Below are positions 1-7,481 of a DNA stretch of 8,485 bases, piece after piece (position 1 is the first letter of the stretch; each line of letters starts with the position of its first letter). The DNA is taken from positions 1 through 8,485 of the forward strand of contig CAYPVP010000061.1 in assembly GCA_964414205.1 (NCBI GenBank), given 5' to 3'. Position numbers and translations under genes: made by a program. The DNA is from STD2-102 sp964414205 (GTDB taxonomy: Bacteria > Bacillota > Clostridia > Christensenellales > CAG-917). The notes beneath the pieces were generated by a model. The model was not told the origin of the DNA. It was given only the letters and a program-made list of their open reading frames with translations, and ran no database searches.

Positions 1-222
1 CAAAATGTGCTTTACTCTCAAATTTCCAATCTTGAATAAATATTCGTTTGCACTCATCATATCAAAATTTTTTTTATCATTGAAACTTGCAATTTGATTT
101 TTGCAAAGTTTCTCTAAATTAGCATTGTTAGATTCATTTTGAAAATTCAATGCGTTTTGATTTGCTTCATTCTTTTTGTTATAGCATTTGTTTTTTGACA
201 AAAGCACTTTTACAAAGTCTTT
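1..222 (-). CDS. Possible 5' part of an unrecognised gene downstream of purL, cut by the left edge
   Basis: After a TAA at 223-225, this frame stays open for 74 codons to the left edge, in sequence visibly more AT-rich than the purine genes. The reading is Asn/Lys/Gln-rich and low in complexity (for example NKKNEANQNALNFQNES), then becomes more ordinary from MMSANEYLFKIGNLRVK. The only ATG starts are the tandem pair at 60-58 and 57-55, giving about 20 visible residues. GTG at 207-205 and several TTG codons are alternatives. None has a clear Shine-Dalgarno, unlike the four pur starts seen here, which weakens the case. Leucine TTA appears in two of eight Leu codons, whereas purL's N-terminal part uses TTG and CTT. 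I do not recognise a family. It may be a real gene with a weak start, a separate transcription unit, or chance. Confidence 0.35.
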
Positions 223-235
223 TTACAAAACTTCT
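194..235 (-). repeat. Three degenerate 12-15 nt repeats just after purL
   Basis: On the minus strand the purL 3' flank reads AGAAGTTTTGTAAAA, then AGACTTTGTAAA, then AGTGCTTTTGTCAAA, back to back at 235-194. In the frame that continues from purL after its stop, these spell R-S-F-V-K, R-L-C-K and S-A-F-V-K before a TAA at 181-179. The units share a purine start, a T-rich middle and an AAA end. The copies are short and imperfect and the composition is simple, so this could be slippage-derived filler rather than a functional element. Confidence 0.3.
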
Positions 236-250
236 TTTCAAAAGCAAAAC

Positions 251-3200
251 CTATTTAAAATATTTTACGCCATTTGCAAAAATGTTCATGTCGAAGTTTC
301 CATCAATGTTTTGATAGAGTCCACCTTGCCATCTTTCAGTGTGTCCCATTTTTCCAATGATTCTTCCATCAGGAGAAACAATTCCTTCCACTGCGCAAAC
401 AGATGCGTTTGGATTGAAAGGTGAAAGCATTGTTGCATTTGAATTGTTGTCAACATATTGAGTTGCAATTTGTCCGTTTGCAATCAAAGTTTTCAATGTT
501 TCATCATTGCAAATGAATTTCCCTTCTCCGTGTGACACAGCAACATCAAAAACATCACCAATGTTGAATGAAGAAAGCCAAGGAGAATTGTTTGATGCAA
601 TTCTAATTTTGGAAATTGTTGAAACGTGTCGAGCAATGTTGTTGAAAGTGAGTGTTGCACTGTCAGCAGTTTGTGGAGCAATTTTTCCAAATGGCAACAA
701 ACCAAGTTTGATAAGGGCTTGAAAACCATTACAAATTCCAAGACCCAATCCATCACGGTTGTAAAGCAAGTTTTCGACAGCCTCTTTCAACATTTTGTTT
801 CTGAATGCTGTTGCAATAAATTTTCCACTTCCGTCTGGTTCATCACCACCACTGAATCCACCAGGGAAAGCAATGATTTGTGCGTTATCAATCAATTTTT
901 TCATTTCAAAAATTGAGTTTTCAATCGCCTTTGATGAAGTGTTTTTGATGACAAAGATGTCAGCAACTGCACCCTCTCTTTCAAATGCCTTTTGAGTGTC
1001 AAATTCACAGTTTGTGCCAGGGAAAACAGGAATGAAAACACGAGGTTTTGCAAATGTTGAGCCTGCAAATGTTTTTTCTGTTTCAAATGCGACATTTTGT
1101 GCTGTTCCATCGGCAGTTGCAGTTGTTGAAAACACATTTTCGAGTTTGCCTTCAAAAGCGTTTGTCAATTTTTCAACAGAGATTGAAACACCATTTGAAG
1201 TGATTTTTCCACTGTCATTAAGGCTTCCAACAAATTCAGCAAATTTTGAATTCAACTCACCATCAGCAACCAAAATGATGTCGCCAATTGTATAGTTGAA
1301 CATTTCTTTGTTGATTTCTTTCAAATCAGCACCAACACCATTGCCAATCAAAGACTTTGCAAGGGTTGCCATAAAGCCATATTCTTCAACAGCAGACCAT
1401 TTGATTTTTCCATCAGCAATCAATTTTTCAATTTCTGAAAGCATTTTGAGAAGTGATGTATAGTTTGGCTTTTCAAACTCATCTTTTTCAATTTTGAAAC
1501 GATAAATTTTTCCTTCACTTCCAAAAGTGTTGTGAACAATTTTTTCATCGGTTGTAATTCCCATTCCAAAAGAAATGAGTGTTGGAGGAACATCAATGTC
1601 TTCAAAAGTTCCACTCATTGAGTCCTTTCCACCAATAGCCCCAACTTTCAAATTGACTTGTGCATCAAAAGCACCAAGCAATGCTGAAAGAGGTTCTCCC
1701 CAACGTTTTTCATCTTTGTTCAAACGCTTGAAAAATTCTTGCAATGTCAAATAGATTGTGTCATATTTCACACCACTTGCAACAAGTTTGTTGACTGATG
1801 CAACGATTGAATAGATTGAGCCTGTATAGGCAGATTTGACCATCAAATCAGGGTAGATTCCATATGAAGAACAAGTGACAGTGTGCGTAAATTTGCTGAC
1901 AGGTGGTTTTGAAGCCATGACTGTTGATGGTGTCAATTGTTTTTTTCCACCAAAAGGCATAAGGACTGTTCCTGCACCAATTGTGCTGTCAAAAACTTCA
2001 CCTGCTCCCTTTTGAGAACAGTTGTTGAGTTTTTGAAGTTCATAGCAAAGAGCATCTTCAATTTTGTTTTCATTCAACAAATTGGTTGTTTCAACATCAA
2101 TTTTGTCAAAATATGACTCGAATTTTTGTTCAACAACAACATCTTGAACTTGCTTTACGCCGTTTGTGTCAAGAAAACATCTTTCAACATCAACAATGGT
2201 TTCATTGTTGAAAAACATTCTCAATCGTTTTGAATCGGTGACTTCGGCAACTTGAACTGCTTTCAAGTTTTCTTGCTCGGCATAAGCAATAAATTTTTCT
2301 GCATTTTCTTTTGCAACAACAACAGCCATTCTTTCTTGGCTTTCGCTGATTGAAAGTTCTGTTGCAGTCAAACCATCATATTTTTTGTTGACTTTTTCAA
2401 GATGAATGTCAAGTCCTTCTGAAAGTTCGCCAATTGCAACACAAACACCACCTGCGCCAAAGTCGTTGCATCTCAAAATCATTTGGTCAACTTCTTTGAT
2501 TTTGAACAATCTTTGAAGTTTTCTTTCTTCTGGGGCATTTCCTTTTTGAACTTCTGCACCACAAACTTCGACAGATTCAACAGTGTGAGCCTTACTGCTT
2601 CCAGTTGCTCCACCACAGCCATCACGACCTGTGTCGCCACCAACCAAAATGACCACATTTCCTGCAACAGGAACTTCTCTTACTACATTTTCTTTTGGAA
2701 CACCTGCAATGACATAGCCTGTTTCAAGTCGTTTTGCCTTGAATCTGTCATGATACAATTCATGAACAATGCCTGTTGCAAGTCCAATTTGGTTGCCATA
2801 ACTTGAAAATCCTGCAAGTGCAGTTTTTGTGAGAACTCTTTGTGGGAGTTTGCCTTTCAATGTTTGATTTTTGCTTTCAAGTGGGTTGCCAGCACCAGTG
2901 ATTCTCATTGCTTGATAGACATAACTTCTTCCTGACAATGGGTCACGAATTGCACCACCAAGGCATGTTGCAGCACCACCAAAAGGTTCAATTTCAGTTG
3001 GGTGATTGTGTGTTTCGTTTTTGAACATGATGAGCCATTCTTCATCTTTTCCATCATTGTCAACAGTGACAACAACAGAGCAAGCGTTGATTTCTTCACT
3101 TTCATCAAGGGCTTTCAAATGTCCTTCTTTTTTCAAAACTTTGACTGAAAGTGTAGCAATGTCCATAAGACAAGGATATTTTTCAGGTCTAGTTTTGTAC

Positions 3201-3970
3201 ATTGCATCAAATTTTTCTTGATAGAGTTTCAAACTTTTTTCAATGTTTGGGTTGTCACTCAAAACTTTGATGTTTTTGACTTCGGTCAAAAAAGTTGTGT
3301 GTCTGCAATGGTCTGACCAATAGGTGTCAATGACTTTCAGTTCAGTGAGTGTTGGGTTTCTTTTGATTGAGATGAAATAGTCTTGAACAAAAGAAATGTC
3401 TTCAAAGTTCATTGCAAAGCCAAATTCATTGAAGAATTTTTTGAGTTCATCTTTGCTCATTTCAATGAAACCATCCATTTCAACACGCATATTTTCGCTT
3501 TTTACGGTTTTTCTTTCCAAAGTTTCTGGAAGTGCCATTGAACCTTGCTTGCTGTCAACAGGGTTGATGAGATATTTTTTGATTGCTTCAAATTGTTCTT
3601 CACTCAAATTGTCAAAGGCATAGACTGTTGCACATCTGACATTTGGTTTGACACCTGCTGTCAAAAGTTGAACACATTGAGATGCACTGTCTGCACGTTG
3701 GTCATATTGTCCATCAAGATATTCAACAACCAAAACTTGTTTGCCATCCAGCATTTCAAGATTGTCATAGGTCACATCAACTGTTGGTTCGCTAAAAATT
3801 GAAATTTTGGCAGATTCCAAAGTTTCAGTATCAAGTCCTTCAATGTCATAACGAAGAATGCGACGAACATAGTCACATTCAAACCCCAACATATGTTTGA
3901 TGTCAGATTTCAATTTTTTTGTTGCGCTGTCAAATTGCACAAGTTTTTCAACATAAATTCTGTTTACCAT
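251..3970 (-). CDS. purL: Phosphoribosylformylglycinamidine synthase, single-chain (PurS-like + synthetase + glutaminase)
   Basis: PurL converts FGAR, glutamine and ATP to FGAM (step 4). At 1239 residues it is the fused form. Residues 1 to about 150 occupy the PurS-like position. A linker and the synthetase core follow, with TYWSDHCRHTTF (216-227), FKNETHNHPTEIEPFGGAAT (316-335), VGGDTGRDGCGGATGSS (443-459), RCNDFGAGGVC (500-510), ISESQERMAVVV (541-552) and GAIGGKDSMSGTF (777-789). From about residue 975 comes a class I glutamine amidotransferase domain: PVFPGTNCEFD (981-991), AFPGGFSGGD (1034-1043), the nucleophile Cys1080 in LGICNGFQ, AVSHGEGKF (1144-1152), and the likely triad residues His1210 and Glu1212 in MGHTERW. 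GHTE replaces the PHPE of the E. coli enzyme, which to my recollection is usual in the clostridial/streptococcal clade of single-chain PurL. The ending GVKYFK is also typical of that clade, so the TAG stop looks genuine. Because PurS and PurQ functions are built in, separate purS and purQ genes are not expected. Confidence 0.98.
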   Translation of the reverse strand: MVNRIYVEKLVQFDSATKKLKSDIKHMLGFECDYVRRILRYDIEGLDTETLESAKISIFSEPTVDVTYDNLEMLDGKQVLVVEYLDGQYDQRADSASQCVQLLTAGVKPNVRCATVYAFDNLSEEQFEAIKKYLINPVDSKQGSMALPETLERKTVKSENMRVEMDGFIEMSKDELKKFFNEFGFAMNFEDISFVQDYFISIKRNPTLTELKVIDTYWSDHCRHTTFLTEVKNIKVLSDNPNIEKSLKLYQEKFDAMYKTRPEKYPCLMDIATLSVKVLKKEGHLKALDESEEINACSVVVTVDNDGKDEEWLIMFKNETHNHPTEIEPFGGAATCLGGAIRDPLSGRSYVYQAMRITGAGNPLESKNQTLKGKLPQRVLTKTALAGFSSYGNQIGLATGIVHELYHDRFKAKRLETGYVIAGVPKENVVREVPVAGNVVILVGGDTGRDGCGGATGSSKAHTVESVEVCGAEVQKGNAPEERKLQRLFKIKEVDQMILRCNDFGAGGVCVAIGELSEGLDIHLEKVNKKYDGLTATELSISESQERMAVVVAKENAEKFIAYAEQENLKAVQVAEVTDSKRLRMFFNNETIVDVERCFLDTNGVKQVQDVVVEQKFESYFDKIDVETTNLLNENKIEDALCYELQKLNNCSQKGAGEVFDSTIGAGTVLMPFGGKKQLTPSTVMASKPPVSKFTHTVTCSSYGIYPDLMVKSAYTGSIYSIVASVNKLVASGVKYDTIYLTLQEFFKRLNKDEKRWGEPLSALLGAFDAQVNLKVGAIGGKDSMSGTFEDIDVPPTLISFGMGITTDEKIVHNTFGSEGKIYRFKIEKDEFEKPNYTSLLKMLSEIEKLIADGKIKWSAVEEYGFMATLAKSLIGNGVGADLKEINKEMFNYTIGDIILVADGELNSKFAEFVGSLNDSGKITSNGVSISVEKLTNAFEGKLENVFSTTATADGTAQNVAFETEKTFAGSTFAKPRVFIPVFPGTNCEFDTQKAFEREGAVADIFVIKNTSSKAIENSIFEMKKLIDNAQIIAFPGGFSGGDEPDGSGKFIATAFRNKMLKEAVENLLYNRDGLGLGICNGFQALIKLGLLPFGKIAPQTADSATLTFNNIARHVSTISKIRIASNNSPWLSSFNIGDVFDVAVSHGEGKFICNDETLKTLIANGQIATQYVDNNSNATMLSPFNPNASVCAVEGIVSPDGRIIGKMGHTERWQGGLYQNIDGNFDMNIFANGVKYFK

Positions 3971-3975
3971 TTGTA

Positions 3976-3980
3976 CCCCT
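3976..3980 (-). promoter_or_regulatory. purL ribosome binding site overlapping the purD stop codon
   Basis: AGGGG is read on the minus strand 5 nt before the purL ATG. Its first two bases are the AG of the purD TAG stop (3979-3981). Terminating ribosomes from purD would sit on this site, which favours coupled translation and supports the chosen purL start. Confidence 0.75.
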
Positions 3981-5232
3981 ACTTAATTCCTATGTCAGTT
4001 CTAAATCTGGCATCTTTGAATTTGATTTTGTCAATTTCTTTGTATATGATTTCTCTTGCATCCTTGATTGAGTCAGCAATTGTTGTTACGCACAAAACTC
4101 TGCCACCGTTTGTGACAAGGTCGCCATTTTCATCAAATTTTGTTCCACTGTGAAAAACAGTGATGTTCTTTGGCAGTTCATCAATTTGAATTGGATAGCC
4201 TTTTACAACATTTGATGGATAACCACCACTTGCAACGACAACACAAAAACCAGTTTTTTGCTTCCATTCAACATTGAGTTTGTCAAGTGTTCCGTCAATG
4301 CAAGCATTGATGATGTCAACAAAGTCTGTTTCCAAAAGTGGCAAAACTGCTTGTGTTTCTGGGTCACCAAAGCGAGCGTTGTATTCAATGACCTTCACTC
4401 CATCTTTTGTGAGCATAAGCCCAAAATAGATGACACCCTTGAAAGTTCTGTTTTCTTCCTTCATGCCTTTTATGGTTGGATAGACAATTTTTTCAAGAGT
4501 TTCTTTTTCAATTTCTTTTGTGAAAGTGAGTGTTGGTGCAAAAGCCCCCATGCCACCCGTGTTCAACCCCTTGTCGCCGTCAAATGCACGTTTGTGGTCT
4601 TGGCTTGCAGGCATGCACTTGACTGTTTCGCCATCGGTGAATGCAAGCAAAGTCATTTCTGGACCTTGCAAAAATTCTTCAATGACAACTGTGTTTCCAG
4701 CACTACCAAACGCTTTGTAAAGCATGATTTCTTTCAGTCCTTGTTTTGCTTCTTCTCTTGTCATGCAAATCAAAACACCTTTTCCAAGAGCCAATCCATC
4801 AGCCTTCAAAACAACAGGAATTTTTGCAGTGTCAAGATGAGCATTTGCATCATCAAAATTGTCAAACACTTCATAGTCAGCAGTTGGAATGTTGTGTCTT
4901 TTCATAAATGCTTTTGAAAATGCCTTGCTACCTTCAATGATTGCACTTTCTTTTGTTGGTCCAAAAGCACGAATGCCTTCATCGTTCAATCTGTTGACGA
5001 GTCCCAAAGAAAGTGGGTCATCAGGGGCAACAAAAACAAGGTCAATTTTTTCTGCTTTGCAAAATGCAACAATTTTGTCAAATTCCAAAACTGAAATTCC
5101 AACGCATCCTGCAATTTCAGAAATTCCTGCATTTCCAGGAGCGCAAAACAGTTCTGAAACTTTTTCACTTTTTGCAAGTTGTGAGCAAATGGCATGTTCT
5201 CTGCCACCACTTCCAATAACTAATACTTTCAT
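3979..5232 (-). CDS. purD: Phosphoribosylamine-glycine ligase (GAR synthetase)
   Basis: PurD joins phosphoribosylamine to glycine with ATP to give GAR (step 2). It is an ATP-grasp enzyme, and 417 residues is the normal length. The N-terminal domain opens with VLVIGSGGREHAI (3-15), then APGNAGI (31-37) and VFVAPDDPLSLGLV (66-79), the last a VAPDDPL form of the more usual VGPE.PL. The ATP-grasp part has VVLKADGLALGKGV (140-153), KAFGSAGNTVVIEEFLQGPE (173-192), ASQDHKRAFDGDKGLNTGGM (209-228) and the metal- and ATP-binding segment EYNARFGDPETQ (283-294). The C-terminal lid domain follows, with FCVVVASGGYPS (329-340). The start is supported by AGGA at 5239-5242, 6 nt before the ATG, and by the family's typical MKVLVIGSGGREHA opening. 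Its TAG stop forms part of the purL Shine-Dalgarno, so the two genes are tightly packed. Confidence 0.98.
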   Translation of the reverse strand: MKVLVIGSGGREHAICSQLAKSEKVSELFCAPGNAGISEIAGCVGISVLEFDKIVAFCKAEKIDLVFVAPDDPLSLGLVNRLNDEGIRAFGPTKESAIIEGSKAFSKAFMKRHNIPTADYEVFDNFDDANAHLDTAKIPVVLKADGLALGKGVLICMTREEAKQGLKEIMLYKAFGSAGNTVVIEEFLQGPEMTLLAFTDGETVKCMPASQDHKRAFDGDKGLNTGGMGAFAPTLTFTKEIEKETLEKIVYPTIKGMKEENRTFKGVIYFGLMLTKDGVKVIEYNARFGDPETQAVLPLLETDFVDIINACIDGTLDKLNVEWKQKTGFCVVVASGGYPSNVVKGYPIQIDELPKNITVFHSGTKFDENGDLVTNGGRVLCVTTIADSIKDAREIIYKEIDKIKFKDARFRTDIGIK

Positions 5233-5247
5233 ATTCTATCCTAATTT

Positions 5248-5313
5248 TCATTTCTGCCAAATTGCAGAATTTTTTGCATTTTTGTGTGAAAGAAGAAACA
5301 AAATTGCTTTCAT
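5248..5313 (-). CDS. Possible 21-residue small ORF between purH and purD
   Basis: The ORF starts at ATG 5313-5311, ends at TGA 5250-5248, and begins MKAILFLLSHKN. AAGGA lies at 5318-5322, leaving a rather short 4-nt spacer to the ATG. An in-frame ATG four codons upstream (5325-5323) would make it 25 residues but lacks a Shine-Dalgarno. Residues 3-8 (AILFLL) are hydrophobic; the rest is polar and rich in Asn and Lys. The stop is 15 nt before the purD start and 5 nt before the purD Shine-Dalgarno, so it is placed as a coupling or leader ORF would be. I do not recognise the peptide. An ORF this short in AT-rich DNA can easily arise by chance, so it is a candidate only. Confidence 0.22.
   Translation of the reverse strand: MKAILFLLSHKNAKNSAIWQK
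5252..5269. other. Weak inverted repeat in the purH-purD gap
   Basis: TTCTGC (5252-5257) and GCAGAA (5264-5269) can form a 6-bp stem with a 6-nt loop. On the plus strand it is followed at once by a run of six T (5270-5275), giving a terminator-like look, but no plus-strand gene ends here. On the minus (operon) strand no T run follows, so it should not stop operon transcription. It lies inside the end of the possible small ORF, 9 nt upstream of the purD Shine-Dalgarno. It may have no function. Confidence 0.2.
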
Positions 5314-5334
5314 TTCTTCCTTCATTTTCAATGT

Positions 5335-6864
5335 TTAGTGTTTGAAATGACGAACACCTGTAAACACCATTGAAATGTTTGCTTTGTTGCAAGCATCAAT
5401 GCTGTCTTGGTCACGAATTGAACCACCAGGTTGAACAATGGCTGAAATGCCAAGTTTTTGTGCTTCTTCAACACAGTCGCTGAATGGGAAGAAAGCATCA
5501 GATGCCAAAACTGCTCCATTTGTTGAAGACACTGCATGTTCACCTGCTTGCTTTGTTGCCCAAATTCTGTTTGTTTGTCCAACACCAATTCCCAATGTGC
5601 AGTTGTCTTTTGCAATGACAATCGCATTTGATTTGCAATGTTTGACAACTTTCATGGCAAATGTCATTGTTTCTTTTTCACTGTCATTTGGTTGGGCGTT
5701 TGTGACAACTTTGAAATCTTCTGCTTGTCCACAATCGGCTTCTTGCACAATCAAACCACCATAGCATTTTTTGAATTCCATTGTTCCTTTTGCGTTTGGT
5801 TTTGCAAAATTTGCAAGTTTCAAAATGCGAAGATTTGGTTTTTTCTTGAACACTTCAACAGCATCATCATCAAAATCAGGAGCAATGACAATTTCAAGAA
5901 AAATTCTTATCATTTCTTCTGCTGTCTTTTTGTCAATTTTTCTGTTTGAAGCAACAATTCCACCAAAAATTGAAACAGGGTCAGAATTGTAGGCATTGAC
6001 ATAGGCATCAAAGATGTTGTCAGCAGTTGCAACGCCACAAGGGTTTGCGTGTTTGACAGCGACGATTGTTGGCGCATCAAATTCTTTCAAAAGTTCAACA
6101 GCACCGTTGGTGTCGTTGATGTTGTTGTATGAAAGTTGTTTTCCGTTGAGTTGCTCGGCATTTAGCAAACTGTTTTCAACAGGCATGACTTCTTTGTATG
6201 ATGCTGCTTGTTGATGAGGGTTTTCGCCATATCTCATTTGCTCATTTTTTTCATAAGCCAAAGTGAGTTGTTCAGGAAATTCAATTCCGAGTTGTTTTCT
6301 CAAATAGGTTGAAATCATTGTGTCATAAACAGCAGTGTGTTGATAGACTTTGTACATCAAATATTTTCTTGTTTCAACTGAAACTTCACCGTTTTCAAGT
6401 TCAGCAAAAACTCTTTCATAGTCTGCTGGGTCAACAATGACAATGACATCTTGATAGTTTTTTGCAGCACTTCTGAGCATTGTTGGTCCACCAATGTCGA
6501 TGTTTTCAACAGCCTCAGCAAAGTCACAGCCTTTCAAAATGGTTTGTTTGAATGGATAGAGATTGACAATGACAACATCAATTGTGTTGATGTTCAGTTT
6601 TTCAAGTTGATTCATGTGTTCAGCATTGCTTCTCATTGCCAAAAGTCCTGCATGAACAGCAGGGTGCAATGTTTTGACTCTACCATCAAGGCATTCAGGA
6701 AAATTTGTGATTTCAGAAATTCCAATGACTGGAATGCCTGCATCTTCAAGTTTTTTGTGAGTTCCACCAGTTGAAATGATTTCATAGCCCAAATCAACCA
6801 ATTTTTTTGAAACAACTTCAATGTTCGTTTTGTCAGAAACACTGACCAATGCTCTTTTTTTCAT
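5335..6864 (-). CDS. purH: Bifunctional AICAR transformylase / IMP cyclohydrolase
   Basis: PurH carries out the last two steps of IMP synthesis: formylation of AICAR by 10-formyl-THF, then cyclisation of FAICAR. At 509 residues it is full length (the family is about 510-530). The N-terminal MGS-like cyclohydrolase domain spans about 1-195, with STGGT (31-35), LDGRVKTLHP (59-68) and NIDIGGPTMLRSAAKN (121-136). The C-terminal transformylase domain contains MRYGENPHQ (210-218), the catalytic Lys271-His272 pair in VKHANPCG, FGGIVASNR (300-308), SNAIVIAKD (412-420) and the terminal signature QPGGSIRDQDSID (478-490) with FTGVRHFKH at the very end. The start has a good AGAGGA Shine-Dalgarno at 6871-6876, 6 nt from the ATG. 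It follows purN by 38 nt and precedes purD by an unusually wide 102 nt. I see no missing key residue, and the assignment is secure. Confidence 0.98.
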   Translation of the reverse strand: MKKRALVSVSDKTNIEVVSKKLVDLGYEIISTGGTHKKLEDAGIPVIGISEITNFPECLDGRVKTLHPAVHAGLLAMRSNAEHMNQLEKLNINTIDVVIVNLYPFKQTILKGCDFAEAVENIDIGGPTMLRSAAKNYQDVIVIVDPADYERVFAELENGEVSVETRKYLMYKVYQHTAVYDTMISTYLRKQLGIEFPEQLTLAYEKNEQMRYGENPHQQAASYKEVMPVENSLLNAEQLNGKQLSYNNINDTNGAVELLKEFDAPTIVAVKHANPCGVATADNIFDAYVNAYNSDPVSIFGGIVASNRKIDKKTAEEMIRIFLEIVIAPDFDDDAVEVFKKKPNLRILKLANFAKPNAKGTMEFKKCYGGLIVQEADCGQAEDFKVVTNAQPNDSEKETMTFAMKVVKHCKSNAIVIAKDNCTLGIGVGQTNRIWATKQAGEHAVSSTNGAVLASDAFFPFSDCVEEAQKLGISAIVQPGGSIRDQDSIDACNKANISMVFTGVRHFKH

Positions 6865-6902
6865 TTTAGTTCCTCTATTTGTCTTTTTGAATTGTGTTTT
6901 GT

Positions 6903-7481
6903 CTAGTTGAACAGTTTTGCAAGTGTTTGTGGCAAAAGTTTGTGTTCTAGTTGCAAAACTTTTTGTTGCAAAGTTTCAGGAGTGTCATTTTCTTCAACTT
7001 TGACTTTTTCTTGTGCAATAATTTCGCCAGTGTCAGCACCCTCATCAACAAAATGAACAGTTGCACCACTTTCTTTTTCGCAAGCCTTGATGACTGCTTC
7101 ATGAACCTTCATTCCATACATTCCCATTCCACAAAATTTTGGAATGAGTGATGGATGAATGTTGATGATTTTCTTGTCATATGCTTTGACTATGTTTGAA
7201 GTCAAAATTGAAAGATAGCCAGCAAGAACAATGTATTCCACGTTTTTTTCTTTTAACTTTGCAATCAAATTGTCATACATTTTTTCAAGGTTTTCAAAGT
7301 TGCTTTTTTGATAGATAGCAGTTTCAATTCCATGTTTTTTTGCTCTTTCAAGTGCAAAAATTTCAGGTTTTGATGCAACCACAAGTTGAATTTTGGCATT
7401 CAGTTGTTGATTTTCAATCGCATCAATGATGCTTTGCAAATCACTTCCACCACCCGACACAAAAACTGCTATGTTTGTCAT
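6903..7481 (-). CDS. purN: Phosphoribosylglycinamide formyltransferase (GAR transformylase), folate-dependent
   Basis: PurN transfers the formyl group of 10-formyl-THF to GAR, giving FGAR (step 3). The 192-residue length is normal for bacterial PurN. The N-terminus IAVFVSGGGSDLQSIID (residues 4-20) is the phosphate-binding loop; it has GGG and SD where E. coli has GNG and SN, a variation I believe is common in Gram-positive bacteria. The catalytic set is complete by alignment to E. coli Asn106/His108/Asp144: Asn107 and His109 lie in INIHPSLIPKF, and Asp150 lies in VDEGADTGEIIAQ. The start is fixed by the 4-nt overlap with purM and by an AGAAGG Shine-Dalgarno at 7491-7496, inside the end of purM and 9 nt from the ATG. 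It ends in TAG, 38 nt before purH, the other 10-formyl-THF enzyme of the pathway. Formate-dependent PurT is excluded because there is no ATP-grasp domain. Confidence 0.97.
   Translation of the reverse strand: MTNIAVFVSGGGSDLQSIIDAIENQQLNAKIQLVVASKPEIFALERAKKHGIETAIYQKSNFENLEKMYDNLIAKLKEKNVEYIVLAGYLSILTSNIVKAYDKKIINIHPSLIPKFCGMGMYGMKVHEAVIKACEKESGATVHFVDEGADTGEIIAQEKVKVEENDTPETLQQKVLQLEHKLLPQTLAKLFN

Noticed and set aside
5..97. A short plus-strand ORF beginning MCFTLKFPILNKYS
   Set aside because: It has only about 30 codons and lies opposite the longer open minus-strand frame. I see nothing else supporting it.
206..218. ACTTT-GTA-AAAGT hairpin after purL as a transcription terminator
   Set aside because: The stem is only 5 bp with one G-C pair and a 3-nt loop, and is followed by GCTTTTGTC rather than a clean T run. 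It is too weak to call.
188..424. A 78-codon plus-strand open frame at the purL 3' end
   Set aside because: Most of it is antisense to the conserved PurL C-terminus (GHTERW, VKYFK); its start has no convincing Shine-Dalgarno and the rest of the frame is Phe/Ser-rich shadow sequence.
1034..1240. Possible frameshift or separate purQ gene at the start of the glutaminase part of PurL
   Set aside because: The frame is continuous through the junction, and the synthetase and glutaminase domains are in one uninterrupted chain as in known single-chain PurL enzymes.
4258..4917. A 219-codon plus-strand open frame opposite purD
   Set aside because: It lies wholly antisense to purD, whose conserved motifs cover the same bases. 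Its product is Cys/Phe-rich with no recognisable domain, as expected for a shadow frame in AT-rich coding DNA.
6865..6902. Promoter or attenuator between purN and purH
   Set aside because: The 38 nt hold the purH Shine-Dalgarno and A-rich sequence only. I see no paired -35/-10 boxes or stable hairpin.
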